From Ignavibacteriales bacterium (GTDB lineage Bacteria; Bacteroidota; Ignavibacteria; Ignavibacteriales; Melioribacteraceae): a DNA stretch of 18,878 bases. A program made the translations under genes and the position numbers. Below are positions 1 through 7,772 of this stretch, in pieces. How positions within the stretch are numbered: the first letter of the stretch is position 1; each line of letters starts with the position of its first letter. The notes beneath the pieces were generated by a model. The model saw only the letters and a program-made list of their open reading frames with translations. It was not told the DNA's origin and ran no database searches. Location of the stretch: the NCBI GenBank assembly GCA_027080245.1, contig JALWSN010000339.1, positions 1 through 18,878 of the forward strand. Reading direction: 5' to 3'.

Positions 1-489
1 CTATTGGCGTTGCCGCACGGTGTAATTGCAATGAGCAAGGAAATTGAAGGGCTTGTAGAAACCTCGACGAACCTTGCTACTGTTTCGATTGCCGACGGGG
101 CGGTGGTTGTTGGCACAAGCCAGCGCAGCTCAATTGAAAGCGCAAAGAACAACATTTCCAAAAGCGTTGCGGCGGTTTTCGAGCTTGCCGGCGTTGAACC
201 GGAAACAGACGACGGCTATCCCGGCTGGACGCCTAACATGGATTCGGAATTGTTGAAAATTTCCCGCGGCATTTACAAGAATCTTTTCAACGAAGAACCT
301 GAAGTTAAAGCCATTCACGCGGGATTGGAAACCGGTTTGCTGGGCTCCAAATTCCAGGGGCTGGACATGATTTCGTTCGGACCCACCATTCAAGGAGCGC
401 ATTCGCCTACGGAAAAAGTTAACATCCCAGCGGTTGAAAAATTCTACAAGCTCCTCAAAACCATTTTGGCTGAGCTTGCCGAACGTTAA
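1..489 (+). CDS. pepD: Xaa-His (aminoacyl-histidine) dipeptidase, C-terminal part
   Basis: This is the last 162 codons of an M20-type, metal-dependent cytosolic dipeptidase that cleaves Xaa-His and other dipeptides. The frame is already open at base 1, so the start and most metal ligands lie upstream of the window; the family is about 480 residues long. The visible part carries conserved PepD blocks: LPHGVIAMS at the very start, TSTNLA, HAGLETGLL, and SFGPTIQGAHSPTEKVNI near the end. The His of GAHSP corresponds to the last metal ligand of the family. The stop is followed within 8 nt by a strong hairpin terminator, so it ends a transcription unit. Its physiological role here is probably the last step of peptide use, converting dipeptides to amino acids (inference). 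Identification is firm; the family is recognised from motif order, not from a search. Confidence 0.93.
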   Translation, partial: LLALPHGVIAMSKEIEGLVETSTNLATVSIADGAVVVGTSQRSSIESAKNNISKSVAAVFELAGVEPETDDGYPGWTPNMDSELLKISRGIYKNLFNEEPEVKAIHAGLETGLLGSKFQGLDMISFGPTIQGAHSPTEKVNIPAVEKFYKLLKTILAELAER

Positions 490-496
490 TAAATTC

Positions 497-525
497 AAGG
501 CGGACGGCTGTCCGCCTTTTTTTTT
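497..525 (+). terminator. Rho-independent terminator after pepD
   Basis: A 9-bp perfect stem (AAGGCGGAC, 497-505, with GTCCGCCTT, 510-518) closes a GGCT tetraloop and runs into an unbroken T tract (517-525). It starts 8 nt after the pepD stop and separates pepD from htpX. Confidence 0.9.
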
Positions 526-674
526 GCCTGCCAATATTGAACGGAACAAATCCTGGCGTAGAACAATTCCAACATTTCGCATTTTGGCAATGGAAATAGA
601 AGGAAACTTTGCTTAAATTATTTGTGTTAAAATCTCGTAAAATTTTTGAGTTTAATAATAGAAAGGTAATTTGA

Positions 675-1523
675 ATGAACGGACTTAAGACGGCGTTTTT
701 AATGACAATAATGATGGTTTTATTTCTTTTGGTTGGAGAAGCGCTTGGCGGAAGAACCGGGCTGGTAATAGCTTTGTTCTTTTCGCTTGCAATGAATTTA
801 GGCTCTTACTGGTACTCGGATAAAATTGTTCTTTCGATGTATCGCGCTCAAGAAGTTTCAAGAGAAGATTTCCCCGATTTGTTTGCAATCGTTGAAAGGC
901 TTACAAGCAACGCAAATTTGCCGATGCCCAAAATTTACGTAATCGACAACCCTACTCCAAACGCTTTTGCCACGGGAAGAAATCCCGAACATGCCGCCGT
1001 TGCAGTAACCACGGGCATTTTAAGAATTTTGAACAACGAAGAGCTGGAAGGCGTTCTCTCCCACGAATTAACGCACGTTAAGAACCGAGACATTTTAATC
1101 GGAACGATTGCCGCCACAATTGTCGGAACAATTACGTTCCTTGCAAGAATGGCGGGCTGGGCAATGATGTTTGGCGGCGGAAGGGACGACGACGACGGCG
1201 ATCTCATTTCCTCTTTGCTTTTAATGATTTTAGCCCCCATTGCCGCGGTTCTTTTGCAGCTTGCTATTTCCCGTTCAAGGGAATTCATGGCCGACGCCGG
1301 TGGCGCAAAAATAAGCGGCAAACCGTTGGCTCTTGCTTCCGCGCTGGAAAAATTGGAGCTTGCAAACAAACAATTGCCGATGAACAACGCCGGCAGGGCT
1401 ACGGCGCACATGTTCATTGTTAATCCTTTACGCGGTAAGTCCTTTGCCGGATTGTTTTCCACCCACCCTTCTACCGAAGAGCGAATCAGACGATTGAAAG
1501 AAATAGCCGCCGGGAGAAGGTAA
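675..1523 (+). CDS. htpX: Membrane zinc metalloprotease HtpX (M48)
   Basis: HtpX is an inner-membrane M48 protease that degrades damaged or misassembled membrane proteins, usually in partnership with FtsH. The 282-residue length is typical. Two hydrophobic segments occupy about residues 5-45. The zinc site HELTH is at 130-134, with the third ligand Glu203 in the REFMADAGG motif. Two more hydrophobic stretches (about 140-160 and 178-198) flank an Asp-rich loop (171-176). The C-terminal FSTHPSTEERIRRL is a family hallmark. The ATG start is preceded by an AAAGG Shine-Dalgarno at 663-667. The gene opens a transcription unit after the pepD terminator, and the next gene begins 2 nt past its stop, suggesting translational coupling. 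I saw no clear heat-shock operator in the 150 nt upstream. Confidence 0.96.
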   Translation: MNGLKTAFLMTIMMVLFLLVGEALGGRTGLVIALFFSLAMNLGSYWYSDKIVLSMYRAQEVSREDFPDLFAIVERLTSNANLPMPKIYVIDNPTPNAFATGRNPEHAAVAVTTGILRILNNEELEGVLSHELTHVKNRDILIGTIAATIVGTITFLARMAGWAMMFGGGRDDDDGDLISSLLLMILAPIAAVLLQLAISRSREFMADAGGAKISGKPLALASALEKLELANKQLPMNNAGRATAHMFIVNPLRGKSFAGLFSTHPSTEERIRRLKEIAAGRR

Positions 1524-1525
1524 AA

Positions 1526-2134
1526 TTGAGCAAACGCATTAAAACTTTTTTACTAATTATTTTACCGCTTATTGCCACAAGCGTTTTTGCTCAATCGGCG
1601 AAAAGCAATTTTTCCGCAGCTCTTTATCTTGTTAAAAAAATAGCCGGCGAGCAAGTAGCTCCGGCGCTTAAAGATAGCGGGGAATATTATTTTGAATTTT
1701 CCTCGCCAAAAGAGTTCAACATTTTAAAAAGCCCAGTAATAACGGCGTTAAAAGAGCGCGGGGTTCGCTTGAGCCTTGAAAATAAAGGCGTTCGGGGAAA
1801 ACTTGTTTTCTCAATTGAGAATATTTCCACGCAATACTCGAATGCGTTCAGAAAAAATTTCTGGAGCGCATACAAGGTAAAAAGGAAAATTTCCGCGTCG
1901 GGTTCTTATTTAATTTATTCTTTAAATAAAATAATAAAAGCGAACAATTTTAGTTCAACAATTACCGACACGGTAAATTACAATTCAATTAAATCCCTTG
2001 AACTGCCTTCCGTTCCTTTCACGCGAGGGCAAATGCCCCAAACGCCTTTATTTACAGGGGTTTTCGAACCCATCATCGCGCTTGCCGCCGTTTTAATTTC
2101 AGTTTATTTGCTATTTAGCGTTCGAAGCAAATGA
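1526..2134 (+). CDS. Secreted/anchored protein of unknown function
   Basis: I do not recognise this 202-residue protein. The start is TTG at 1526, supported by GGGAGAAGG at 1512-1520 and by the signal peptide that begins right there; no in-frame ATG precedes the signal. Residues 1-23 form a classic Sec signal (MSKR, a hydrophobic core, then VFAQ). The middle (about 24-175) is soluble, basic and rich in Ser, Asn and Lys, with alternating hydrophobics compatible with a beta-rich periplasmic domain. Residues about 178-198 form one hydrophobic helix followed by a basic tail (RSK), so the protein is probably anchored in the inner membrane with its domain in the periplasm (inference). It sits 2 nt behind htpX and may be a partner or substrate-facing factor for that protease, but nothing in the sequence proves it. 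Confidence 0.8.
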   Translation: MSKRIKTFLLIILPLIATSVFAQSAKSNFSAALYLVKKIAGEQVAPALKDSGEYYFEFSSPKEFNILKSPVITALKERGVRLSLENKGVRGKLVFSIENISTQYSNAFRKNFWSAYKVKRKISASGSYLIYSLNKIIKANNFSSTITDTVNYNSIKSLELPSVPFTRGQMPQTPLFTGVFEPIIALAAVLISVYLLFSVRSK

Positions 2135-2209
2135 TTGGTTTTTTTAGGGAGTTTAATTTGTTTATTTTTACGCTCAATGTTTGAAAATTTTTACGGAGTA
2201 AAGTTTTAA

Positions 2210-2962
2210 ATGAAAAAATACCTTGCGCTAATTATTCTTACGTTTTTAGCGATTCAATGCTCAACTACGGTGGATACCTCAAAAATGTCCGCCGACGAAT
2301 ATTTGAATTACGCGATGAGCCTTTACAAAGACGGAGATTACCAACAAGCAATCAACGAATTTCAATCAATTATTTTACAATACCCTGGCAACAAAATTAC
2401 GGACGACGCCCAATATTATTTGGGAATGGCTTACTTTAAAAACGGGCAGTACTTATTAGCCGCCTACCAATTCAGCAAATTGATTAAAGACTTTTCCGGA
2501 AGCAAGTTCGTGCCGGACGCACAATTCCAATTGGCTGAATCTTACTACAAGCTTTCCCCGCCTTACCAATTGGATCAAACATACACTAAAAAAGCAATCG
2601 AAGAATTTCAAGCTTTCATTGATTTCTTTCCAACTAATCCAAAAGTAAAAGTAGCTTCGTCAAGAATTACCGAATTGCACAATAAGCTTGCGTTAAAAGA
2701 ATACATGGCGGCTATTATTTATGAAAGGATGGAATATTACCGCGCCGCAATAATATACTTTGGCAACGTTATTAAAAAATTTCACGACACTAAGTACGCC
2801 GCGCTCGCAATGTATCACAAAATAAAGCTATTGGTTTTAGAGGACGAAAAAGACGAGGCGTTGCGGCAAGCTGAAATGTTTTTACATAACTACCCTCAAG
2901 ATCCTAACGTTGTCAATGTAAAAAAAATAAAAGAACAACTGGAAAAGAACGCCAATGGCTAA
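2210..2962 (+). CDS. bamD: Outer membrane assembly lipoprotein BamD
   Basis: BamD is a periplasmic TPR lipoprotein of the BAM complex that helps insert beta-barrel proteins into the outer membrane. At 250 residues the length fits. The N-terminus is a lipoprotein signal with the likely lipidated Cys at 17 (LAIQC, a relaxed lipobox of the sort tolerated in this phylum). Tetratricopeptide-like helical hairpins follow: residues about 29-60 (YAMSLYKDGDYQQAINEF), 66-97 (YYLGMAYFKNGQYLLAAYQF), 104-150, and further repeats to 240. ATG 2210 has GGAG at 2195-2198, a somewhat long spacing. It is the first gene of a run of six overlapping genes; its last 8 nt contain the start of the thioesterase gene. 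Assignment as BamD rather than another TPR protein such as YbgF/CpoB rests on the length, lipobox and repeat pattern. Confidence 0.9.
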   Translation: MKKYLALIILTFLAIQCSTTVDTSKMSADEYLNYAMSLYKDGDYQQAINEFQSIILQYPGNKITDDAQYYLGMAYFKNGQYLLAAYQFSKLIKDFSGSKFVPDAQFQLAESYYKLSPPYQLDQTYTKKAIEEFQAFIDFFPTNPKVKVASSRITELHNKLALKEYMAAIIYERMEYYRAAIIYFGNVIKKFHDTKYAALAMYHKIKLLVLEDEKDEALRQAEMFLHNYPQDPNVVNVKKIKEQLEKNANG

Positions 2963-3431
2963 CAAGAAAAAAGTAAAAGATTCCGTCGTCACAATGACGG
3001 AATTGGTGCTGCCGCATCACACAAATCAGCTTGGCAATTTGCTTGGCGGGCAGTTGATGCACTGGCTCGATATTTGCGCCGCTTTGGCGGCTTCCAAACA
3101 TGCGCAAAGGGTTTGCGTTACCGCGTCGGTGGACAATATTGATTTTTGGCACCCAATAAAATTAGGCGACGTTGTTACGCTTAAAGCTTCCGTAAACAGG
3201 GCGTTCAACACTTCCGTAGAAGTTGGCGTAAAAGTATTTGCCGAAAGTTTCGTGCGCGGGGAAAAGCGACACACAAATTCCGCTTACTTTACTTTTGTAG
3301 CCGTAGACGAAACAGGAAAGCCCGTTAAGGTGCCGGAAATTGTGCCGGAGACAGAAGATGAAAAGAGACGATTTAAGATGGCTCTCGAAAGGAGGGAGGA
3401 GCGCCTTCGCAATCGTAAGAATAAGCCTTAA
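2955..3431 (+). CDS. Hot-dog fold acyl-CoA thioesterase
   Basis: This 158-residue cytosolic enzyme should hydrolyse acyl-CoA to free fatty acid and CoA. It has the hallmark of the YciA/BFIT/ACOT hot-dog thioesterases: LPHHTNQLGNLLGGQLMHWLD at about residues 18-38, corresponding to the central helix and its Asn/Gly-Gly-rich lead-in. It is followed by VTASVDNIDFWHPIKLGDVV (about 55-74), the strand carrying the FxxPI/V-x-GD motif. The tail (about 128-158) is rich in Arg, Lys and Glu and probably forms a charged helix. ATG 2955 overlaps the end of bamD by 8 nt, so its translation is likely coupled. The 3' end overlaps the next gene by about 74 nt. Physiological substrate chain length cannot be judged from sequence. 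Confidence 0.9.
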   Translation: MANKKKVKDSVVTMTELVLPHHTNQLGNLLGGQLMHWLDICAALAASKHAQRVCVTASVDNIDFWHPIKLGDVVTLKASVNRAFNTSVEVGVKVFAESFVRGEKRHTNSAYFTFVAVDETGKPVKVPEIVPETEDEKRRFKMALERREERLRNRKNKP

Positions 3432-5490
3432 GATTTTATTTTGCCTACCTCTGCTTTTTTTGACTGCGCAGAGCTTACCCGAACCGGCTCGGGCAGTAGA
3501 GTGGGCATCCGTCCCGAATTACAGGCATTTACTGGTTTTGGACTTTAACAACGACGGAATTAATGACTTTGTTTTAACCGGCGAACACAGCAAATATTTT
3601 ATTGTACAGCGTAGTTTGAAAAATAAAAATATTTCGCCGCCAATTAAAAAATTCTTCTTTTTCCCTATTGCGGAAATTAAAAAATTCAACACAAGAAACG
3701 TTTGGGGGGATTTTTACATTGCAGTAAGCTCCGCAAAAAAGCTTGCCGCGCTTGTCTCTTTTACAAATTTCGGCACTTTGCAATTATTGAACACCCGTTC
3801 ATTTAAGTCCTCGCCTTCCCATTTGCTTGTGGCTGACATCGACTCGAGCGGTAAGAAGCAGGCAATTGTTTTCGGCGCGAATTTCGACGGGATTGACGTT
3901 ATTAAAGAAAAGAATTTTATTTTACGTTCGAAAAAATATCTTCGGGGGGAGCCCATCTCGACGGCTGATTTTATTGACGTAAATTACGACGGGTACCCCG
4001 ACATTGCAGCTTATAACGCGTTAACGGGAAAGCTGAAACTATTGATTAACAATCAAACGGGCGGGTTTAATTTCCTCCGTTCAATTAATATCGGCGGGGA
4101 TATTAATTATCTTAAATCCTCAGATTTCAACAACGATGGTTTTGAAGATATTGCTCTTTTACAAAACGATGAGTTTAAAATCCTTCTGGGCGATTCCGTT
4201 TCTTCTTTCAAAAATAAAGTTATTCTGGACTTGAATTTCAAAGCTAAAAAGTTCTTTATCTTAAGTTCTAAAAACAACGATTTCAAACAGCTTTTATTTT
4301 TAACGCAAAACAATTGCAATCTTTACAGCCTTACAATTAAAGGGCATTCTTATTCCCAACGCCCCAAGCCTTTTATTTTAGGGCGTAATATCGAGGATGT
4401 GTTTGAGGCAACCGATAGTTTAAACAATGTGGAGATTTATCTTTATTCCAACAAGGGAAGAATATTTAAAATTTTGAAAAACGCAAACTTTCCGCAAGAA
4501 TTTGTTTACTTAACGGGAAATAATGTTTCCGGTTTGTTCTTTCATCATTCGCCTTTTTTAATTGTTTCAAGCGATTCTTCACAAATCGAAGAGACGATCG
4601 TACGTAGGGCAGGTAATCTCATGCTCAAAGAAAAATTACCGTTGCCTTATTTATTTAAAACGCTTCTTCCTTTATTCTCCAAAAGAACAATTCGTTTCGT
4701 CCAATATTCACAAGGCGATAGCCTATTACATTTCGTTTCGATCGGCAAAGACGGGGGTAAAACCAACTCGCAATACTTTGATCTTAAAAATAAAATTGCT
4801 GACGTCGAATGGTTGAAGGCGCTTTCTAAAAAATATTTTCTAACTGCGATATGTGTTGATTCCGCGGGCAATTATTTTACTAGAAATTTTAATTTAATTA
4901 ACCAAACGCTTAAACCTAACTACGATACAATCTTAAAGTTTAGCAAGGCTACGTCTGTCAAAAGCAAAACGGAAAAATCAAAGGCTTTTTACTGGGAAAT
5001 CAATGAAGGTAAACTTCTTCTTGAAAAGAAATATTCAAATGGCAAAATAATAACGCGCCGAATAGTAAACTCAAAAAACGCAAGTAGAAATAGCCTAATA
5101 ATATCAATACCAAACGGATTTAGTGTCGCGAACGCGCCCGAAAATGCAATATTAATTGAGGATGGTAAAATTCGAATTAAAAACAAGAACAAAATTTCCC
5201 CGACGCACAAGATTGGACGAAAACTCCTCGGCCTATTAAAATCTGTAGGAACTATTAAAGGAGTTTACGCCAACGGTTCAAGCTATTTTGTTGCCTCCCC
5301 GGGAATAGGGAAAGGGCTGATATTATTAAGTTATTCATGGGTTGACAACAAATTTAAAATCAAAAAAACAATTGAATCCTTCAATTCGAATACTTATTTT
5401 GTCACTCGATTTAAGAAAAATAAAGTTTATCTTGTTTACCTCGATAATGAAGAAAAAATTATTAAATTCAAAGAGATTTCCGCTAATTAA
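3358..5490 (+). CDS. Secreted FG-GAP/VCBS-repeat-like protein
   Basis: This is an exported protein of about 710 residues with no assigned function. The best start is ATG 3358. That gives a long, charged n-region of about 26 residues, then a hydrophobic segment (ISLKILFCLPLLFLTAQS) and a likely cleavage near ARA-VEW. Calcium-loop-like FG-GAP/VCBS motifs recur: DFNNDGINDF at 62-71, DVNYDGYPDIA at about 207-217 and DFNNDGFEDIA at about 256-266. A partial copy, VADIDSSGKKQAIV, lies between them. This implies an N-terminal beta-propeller. The remaining roughly 430 residues are Lys-, Asn- and Ser-rich and unrecognised. No T9SS C-terminal domain is visible. The start overlaps the thioesterase gene by 74 nt. 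A very strong GGAGGGAGGAG lies inside that overlap (3391-3401) with no ATG, GTG or TTG in frame at a usable distance, so the true start is uncertain (an ATA at 3421 would give a compact signal peptide). The end overlaps the following gene by 44 nt. Confidence 0.75.
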   Translation: MKRDDLRWLSKGGRSAFAIVRISLKILFCLPLLFLTAQSLPEPARAVEWASVPNYRHLLVLDFNNDGINDFVLTGEHSKYFIVQRSLKNKNISPPIKKFFFFPIAEIKKFNTRNVWGDFYIAVSSAKKLAALVSFTNFGTLQLLNTRSFKSSPSHLLVADIDSSGKKQAIVFGANFDGIDVIKEKNFILRSKKYLRGEPISTADFIDVNYDGYPDIAAYNALTGKLKLLINNQTGGFNFLRSINIGGDINYLKSSDFNNDGFEDIALLQNDEFKILLGDSVSSFKNKVILDLNFKAKKFFILSSKNNDFKQLLFLTQNNCNLYSLTIKGHSYSQRPKPFILGRNIEDVFEATDSLNNVEIYLYSNKGRIFKILKNANFPQEFVYLTGNNVSGLFFHHSPFLIVSSDSSQIEETIVRRAGNLMLKEKLPLPYLFKTLLPLFSKRTIRFVQYSQGDSLLHFVSIGKDGGKTNSQYFDLKNKIADVEWLKALSKKYFLTAICVDSAGNYFTRNFNLINQTLKPNYDTILKFSKATSVKSKTEKSKAFYWEINEGKLLLEKKYSNGKIITRRIVNSKNASRNSLIISIPNGFSVANAPENAILIEDGKIRIKNKNKISPTHKIGRKLLGLLKSVGTIKGVYANGSSYFVASPGIGKGLILLSYSWVDNKFKIKKTIESFNSNTYFVTRFKKNKVYLVYLDNEEKIIKFKEISAN

Positions 5491-7132
5491 AATAATTGTA
5501 ATTTTAATTTTCTCAGCAAGAATCGGTTTCGCCCAAAATCTCGATTCGCTTTTTAGCGCTTTTGTGAACCTTAAAAGCCGCGCCCGCCTAACCAAACCGG
5601 GCAAAGTCCTTTCGATTACTGTTAACTACAAAAAATGCGGGCTCGGTCTAATCACTTCAATCCAAAACAACCTTTCCAAGTTTAGCGCGGGCAAGCAAGC
5701 GCTTATTAAAAAACTTTTATTGCGGCCTTCTCTCCAAACAAGCATTGTTAGCCCGAAAGGATTATTTAGAATACACTACGACACCACGGGCGCAAACAAA
5801 CCCGGTTTTTCGGTAACAAAATTTGCGGTCGTTTTGGATTCGGTTTACGATTTTGAGGTCAACAAACTAAAATATCCCAAGCCGCCTTCCGACGGCACAG
5901 AGGGAGGTGACAGTCTCTACGATTTTTACATCGAAGATTTACCTGCCGGCTTGTACGGAGCCACAACGCCGGAGAATTCAATCGGCAACCAACGTTACAC
6001 CGCCTACACGGAAATAGACAACGATTACCTTGCAAAAGAAAATTACTACTCAACGGGATTAAACGGGGCTAAAGTTACCGCCGCCCACGAATACCACCAC
6101 GCAATTCAAATCGGTGATTACATTAATCGCTATTCTTCCGACGGCTTTTATTACGAAATCACATCGACGGCAATGGAGGAATTCACGTTCGATTACGTTA
6201 ACGATTATTATTATTATATTGACTCCTACTTCCGCCATCCCGACTATTCTCTTTCCCAAAACGACGGTTACAATTTGGCAATACTTAACATATTCTTGCA
6301 AAAGAGATTTGATTTTGATTTGCTAAAAAGAATCTGGGAGTTAATGGTGAAACACAGAGCAATCGAAGCCATTTCGCTTGCCGTCGCCGAAAGGGGTTCG
6401 ACAATAGGCAAAGAACTAAACGAATTTGGGCTCTGGTGTTACTTTACTTCCTACCGTTCGCTGCCGGACAATTCTTTTTTCGATTACGACGAGGCAATTC
6501 ATTATCCTAAAATTTCCTTTTCAACAAAAATCAAATTTACTCCCCCCAAAATAGGCATTTCGCTAAACACCCACCCAATGTCGAACAATTTCATTTTATT
6601 CCCGGACGAAAGCCGCGGAGGCGTTGATTCTCTTGTAAGCATTATTACTAATTCGGACGTCTTCAATGGCGTTAACGACCCCAATTCAATAAATTTGGTT
6701 AAGTACACAATTTCAAGCGCAAACTCGCCAAATGCTTTTAAAATAAACGATTATTACTACTACGAATTGAACAGTTCAAATAATGAACTTTTTACGGTAG
6801 CAAATATTTTCAACAACGCTCCAACCGGCGATTCAAAAAAAATTACGGAGTTAAATTTTGCTTACCCGCAACCATTTAACTACTCCAAAGATGAATTCCT
6901 ATTTATTCCCGCGCCGCTCAACTCGCAATCGGAAGCCATCTTAAATATTTATTCCCCATCGATGCGTCTTATTTACAGCAAAAATCATTATGTTTACAAC
7001 TTTAATAAAATTATTGTTAAATGGGACGCAAAGGACAACAACGGAAACAAACTTCCAAGCGGCGTTTACATTTTTGTGGTGAAATCTGGTAACTCAATTA
7101 AAAAAGGCAAGCTGGTTATTTTGAATGAGTAA
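5447..7132 (+). CDS. Secreted HEYHH metalloprotease with T9SS sorting domain
   Basis: This is a 561-residue exported putative zinc protease, resembling the group annotated as MXAN_6640-family metalloproteases in myxobacteria and Bacteroidota relatives. The start is ATG 5447, because the signal peptide (MKKK, hydrophobic core 12-23, FAQ at 28-30) begins there; the open frame upstream only overlaps the preceding gene. The HExxH motif is H214-E215-Y-H-H218 in TAAHEYHHAIQIGDY, with an acidic stretch (AMEEFTFDY) about 25 residues on that may supply a further ligand. A Tyr-rich segment follows. Residues about 469-561 form a type A T9SS sorting domain ending in LPSGVYIFVVKSGNSIKKG, so the protein should cross the outer membrane by T9SS and be surface-attached or released. 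It overlaps the preceding gene by 44 nt and the next by 8 nt. There is no good Shine-Dalgarno, consistent with coupled translation. Confidence 0.88.
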   Translation: MKKKLLNSKRFPLIKIIVILIFSARIGFAQNLDSLFSAFVNLKSRARLTKPGKVLSITVNYKKCGLGLITSIQNNLSKFSAGKQALIKKLLLRPSLQTSIVSPKGLFRIHYDTTGANKPGFSVTKFAVVLDSVYDFEVNKLKYPKPPSDGTEGGDSLYDFYIEDLPAGLYGATTPENSIGNQRYTAYTEIDNDYLAKENYYSTGLNGAKVTAAHEYHHAIQIGDYINRYSSDGFYYEITSTAMEEFTFDYVNDYYYYIDSYFRHPDYSLSQNDGYNLAILNIFLQKRFDFDLLKRIWELMVKHRAIEAISLAVAERGSTIGKELNEFGLWCYFTSYRSLPDNSFFDYDEAIHYPKISFSTKIKFTPPKIGISLNTHPMSNNFILFPDESRGGVDSLVSIITNSDVFNGVNDPNSINLVKYTISSANSPNAFKINDYYYYELNSSNNELFTVANIFNNAPTGDSKKITELNFAYPQPFNYSKDEFLFIPAPLNSQSEAILNIYSPSMRLIYSKNHYVYNFNKIIVKWDAKDNNGNKLPSGVYIFVVKSGNSIKKGKLVILNE

Positions 7133-7772
7133 TTACAAAATTGAATTCAAGAATTTAACTAAAATCTTCGGGCGGAGATTGGTTTTTGCCAACGTTAACA
7201 AGATCCTTGCTTCGCCCAATATTTACGGCATTGCCGGAAGCAACGGCTCGGGAAAGTCAACAATATCAAAGATAATCGCGGGCGTAATTTCTCCCACAAA
7301 AGGGAAAGTTCTGCACTCGATTGACGGACAAAACATTCCTTCGGAAGAACTGCACAAACACATCGGATTTGTTTCTCCATATCTTGTGCTGTACGATGAA
7401 TTCACGGCGGAAGAAAACTTGATTCATTTTGCGAGAATCAGAGGAATTGAATATGAAAAAGAATATCTTGATTATTTGTTTAATCAATTTAGCCTTTACA
7501 ACAGAAAGAAAGATATTGTAAAAGCTTACTCCTCGGGAATGAAACAAAGATTAAAATTTATTTTTGCTCTTCAACACAAGCCATCCTTAATTTTACTGGA
7601 CGAACCCACTTCCAATCTCGACAATCAAGGAAAAGACATTGTTTACAGGACAATCGAAGAACAAGGCAAAGAAAAGCTTGTTATTATTGCCAGCAACGAG
7701 GACGCTGATTTAAACTTTTGTAAAGAAATAATTAATATTGAAGAATTTAAAAACATTAACGACGCGAAATGA
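7125..7772 (+). CDS. ccmA: ABC transporter ATPase, CcmA-like (heme exporter)
   Basis: This 215-residue ATP-binding subunit probably works with the permease encoded next to it; CcmAB is classically required to release heme from CcmE during cytochrome c maturation. Walker A is GSNGSGKST (38-46), the ABC signature is YSSGMKQR (135-142), and Walker B is LILLDE (155-160) followed by the D-loop SNLD. Two switch positions are unusual. The Q-loop region reads IGFVSPYLVLYDE without an obvious Gln, and the H-loop position reads IIASNED, with Asn191 where most ABC ATPases have His. The start overlaps the metalloprotease gene by 8 nt and the stop overlaps ccmB by 4 nt. No ccmC, ccmE or ccmF is in the window, so the heme-export role is inferred from the CcmB partner. 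Confidence 0.85.
   Translation: MSNYKIEFKNLTKIFGRRLVFANVNKILASPNIYGIAGSNGSGKSTISKIIAGVISPTKGKVLHSIDGQNIPSEELHKHIGFVSPYLVLYDEFTAEENLIHFARIRGIEYEKEYLDYLFNQFSLYNRKKDIVKAYSSGMKQRLKFIFALQHKPSLILLDEPTSNLDNQGKDIVYRTIEEQGKEKLVIIASNEDADLNFCKEIINIEEFKNINDAK

Noticed and set aside
130..582. 150-codon minus-strand frame opposite pepD
   Set aside because: Covers the conserved PepD C-terminus and the terminator hairpin; no evidence of its own.
935..1462. 175-codon minus-strand frame opposite htpX
   Set aside because: Shadow of the htpX frame, including the HELTH region; no start signal or recognisable domain.
5342..5446. Longer N-terminus for the T9SS metalloprotease
   Set aside because: The signal peptide begins at ATG 5447; the 35 upstream codons lie in the preceding gene and would bury the signal sequence.
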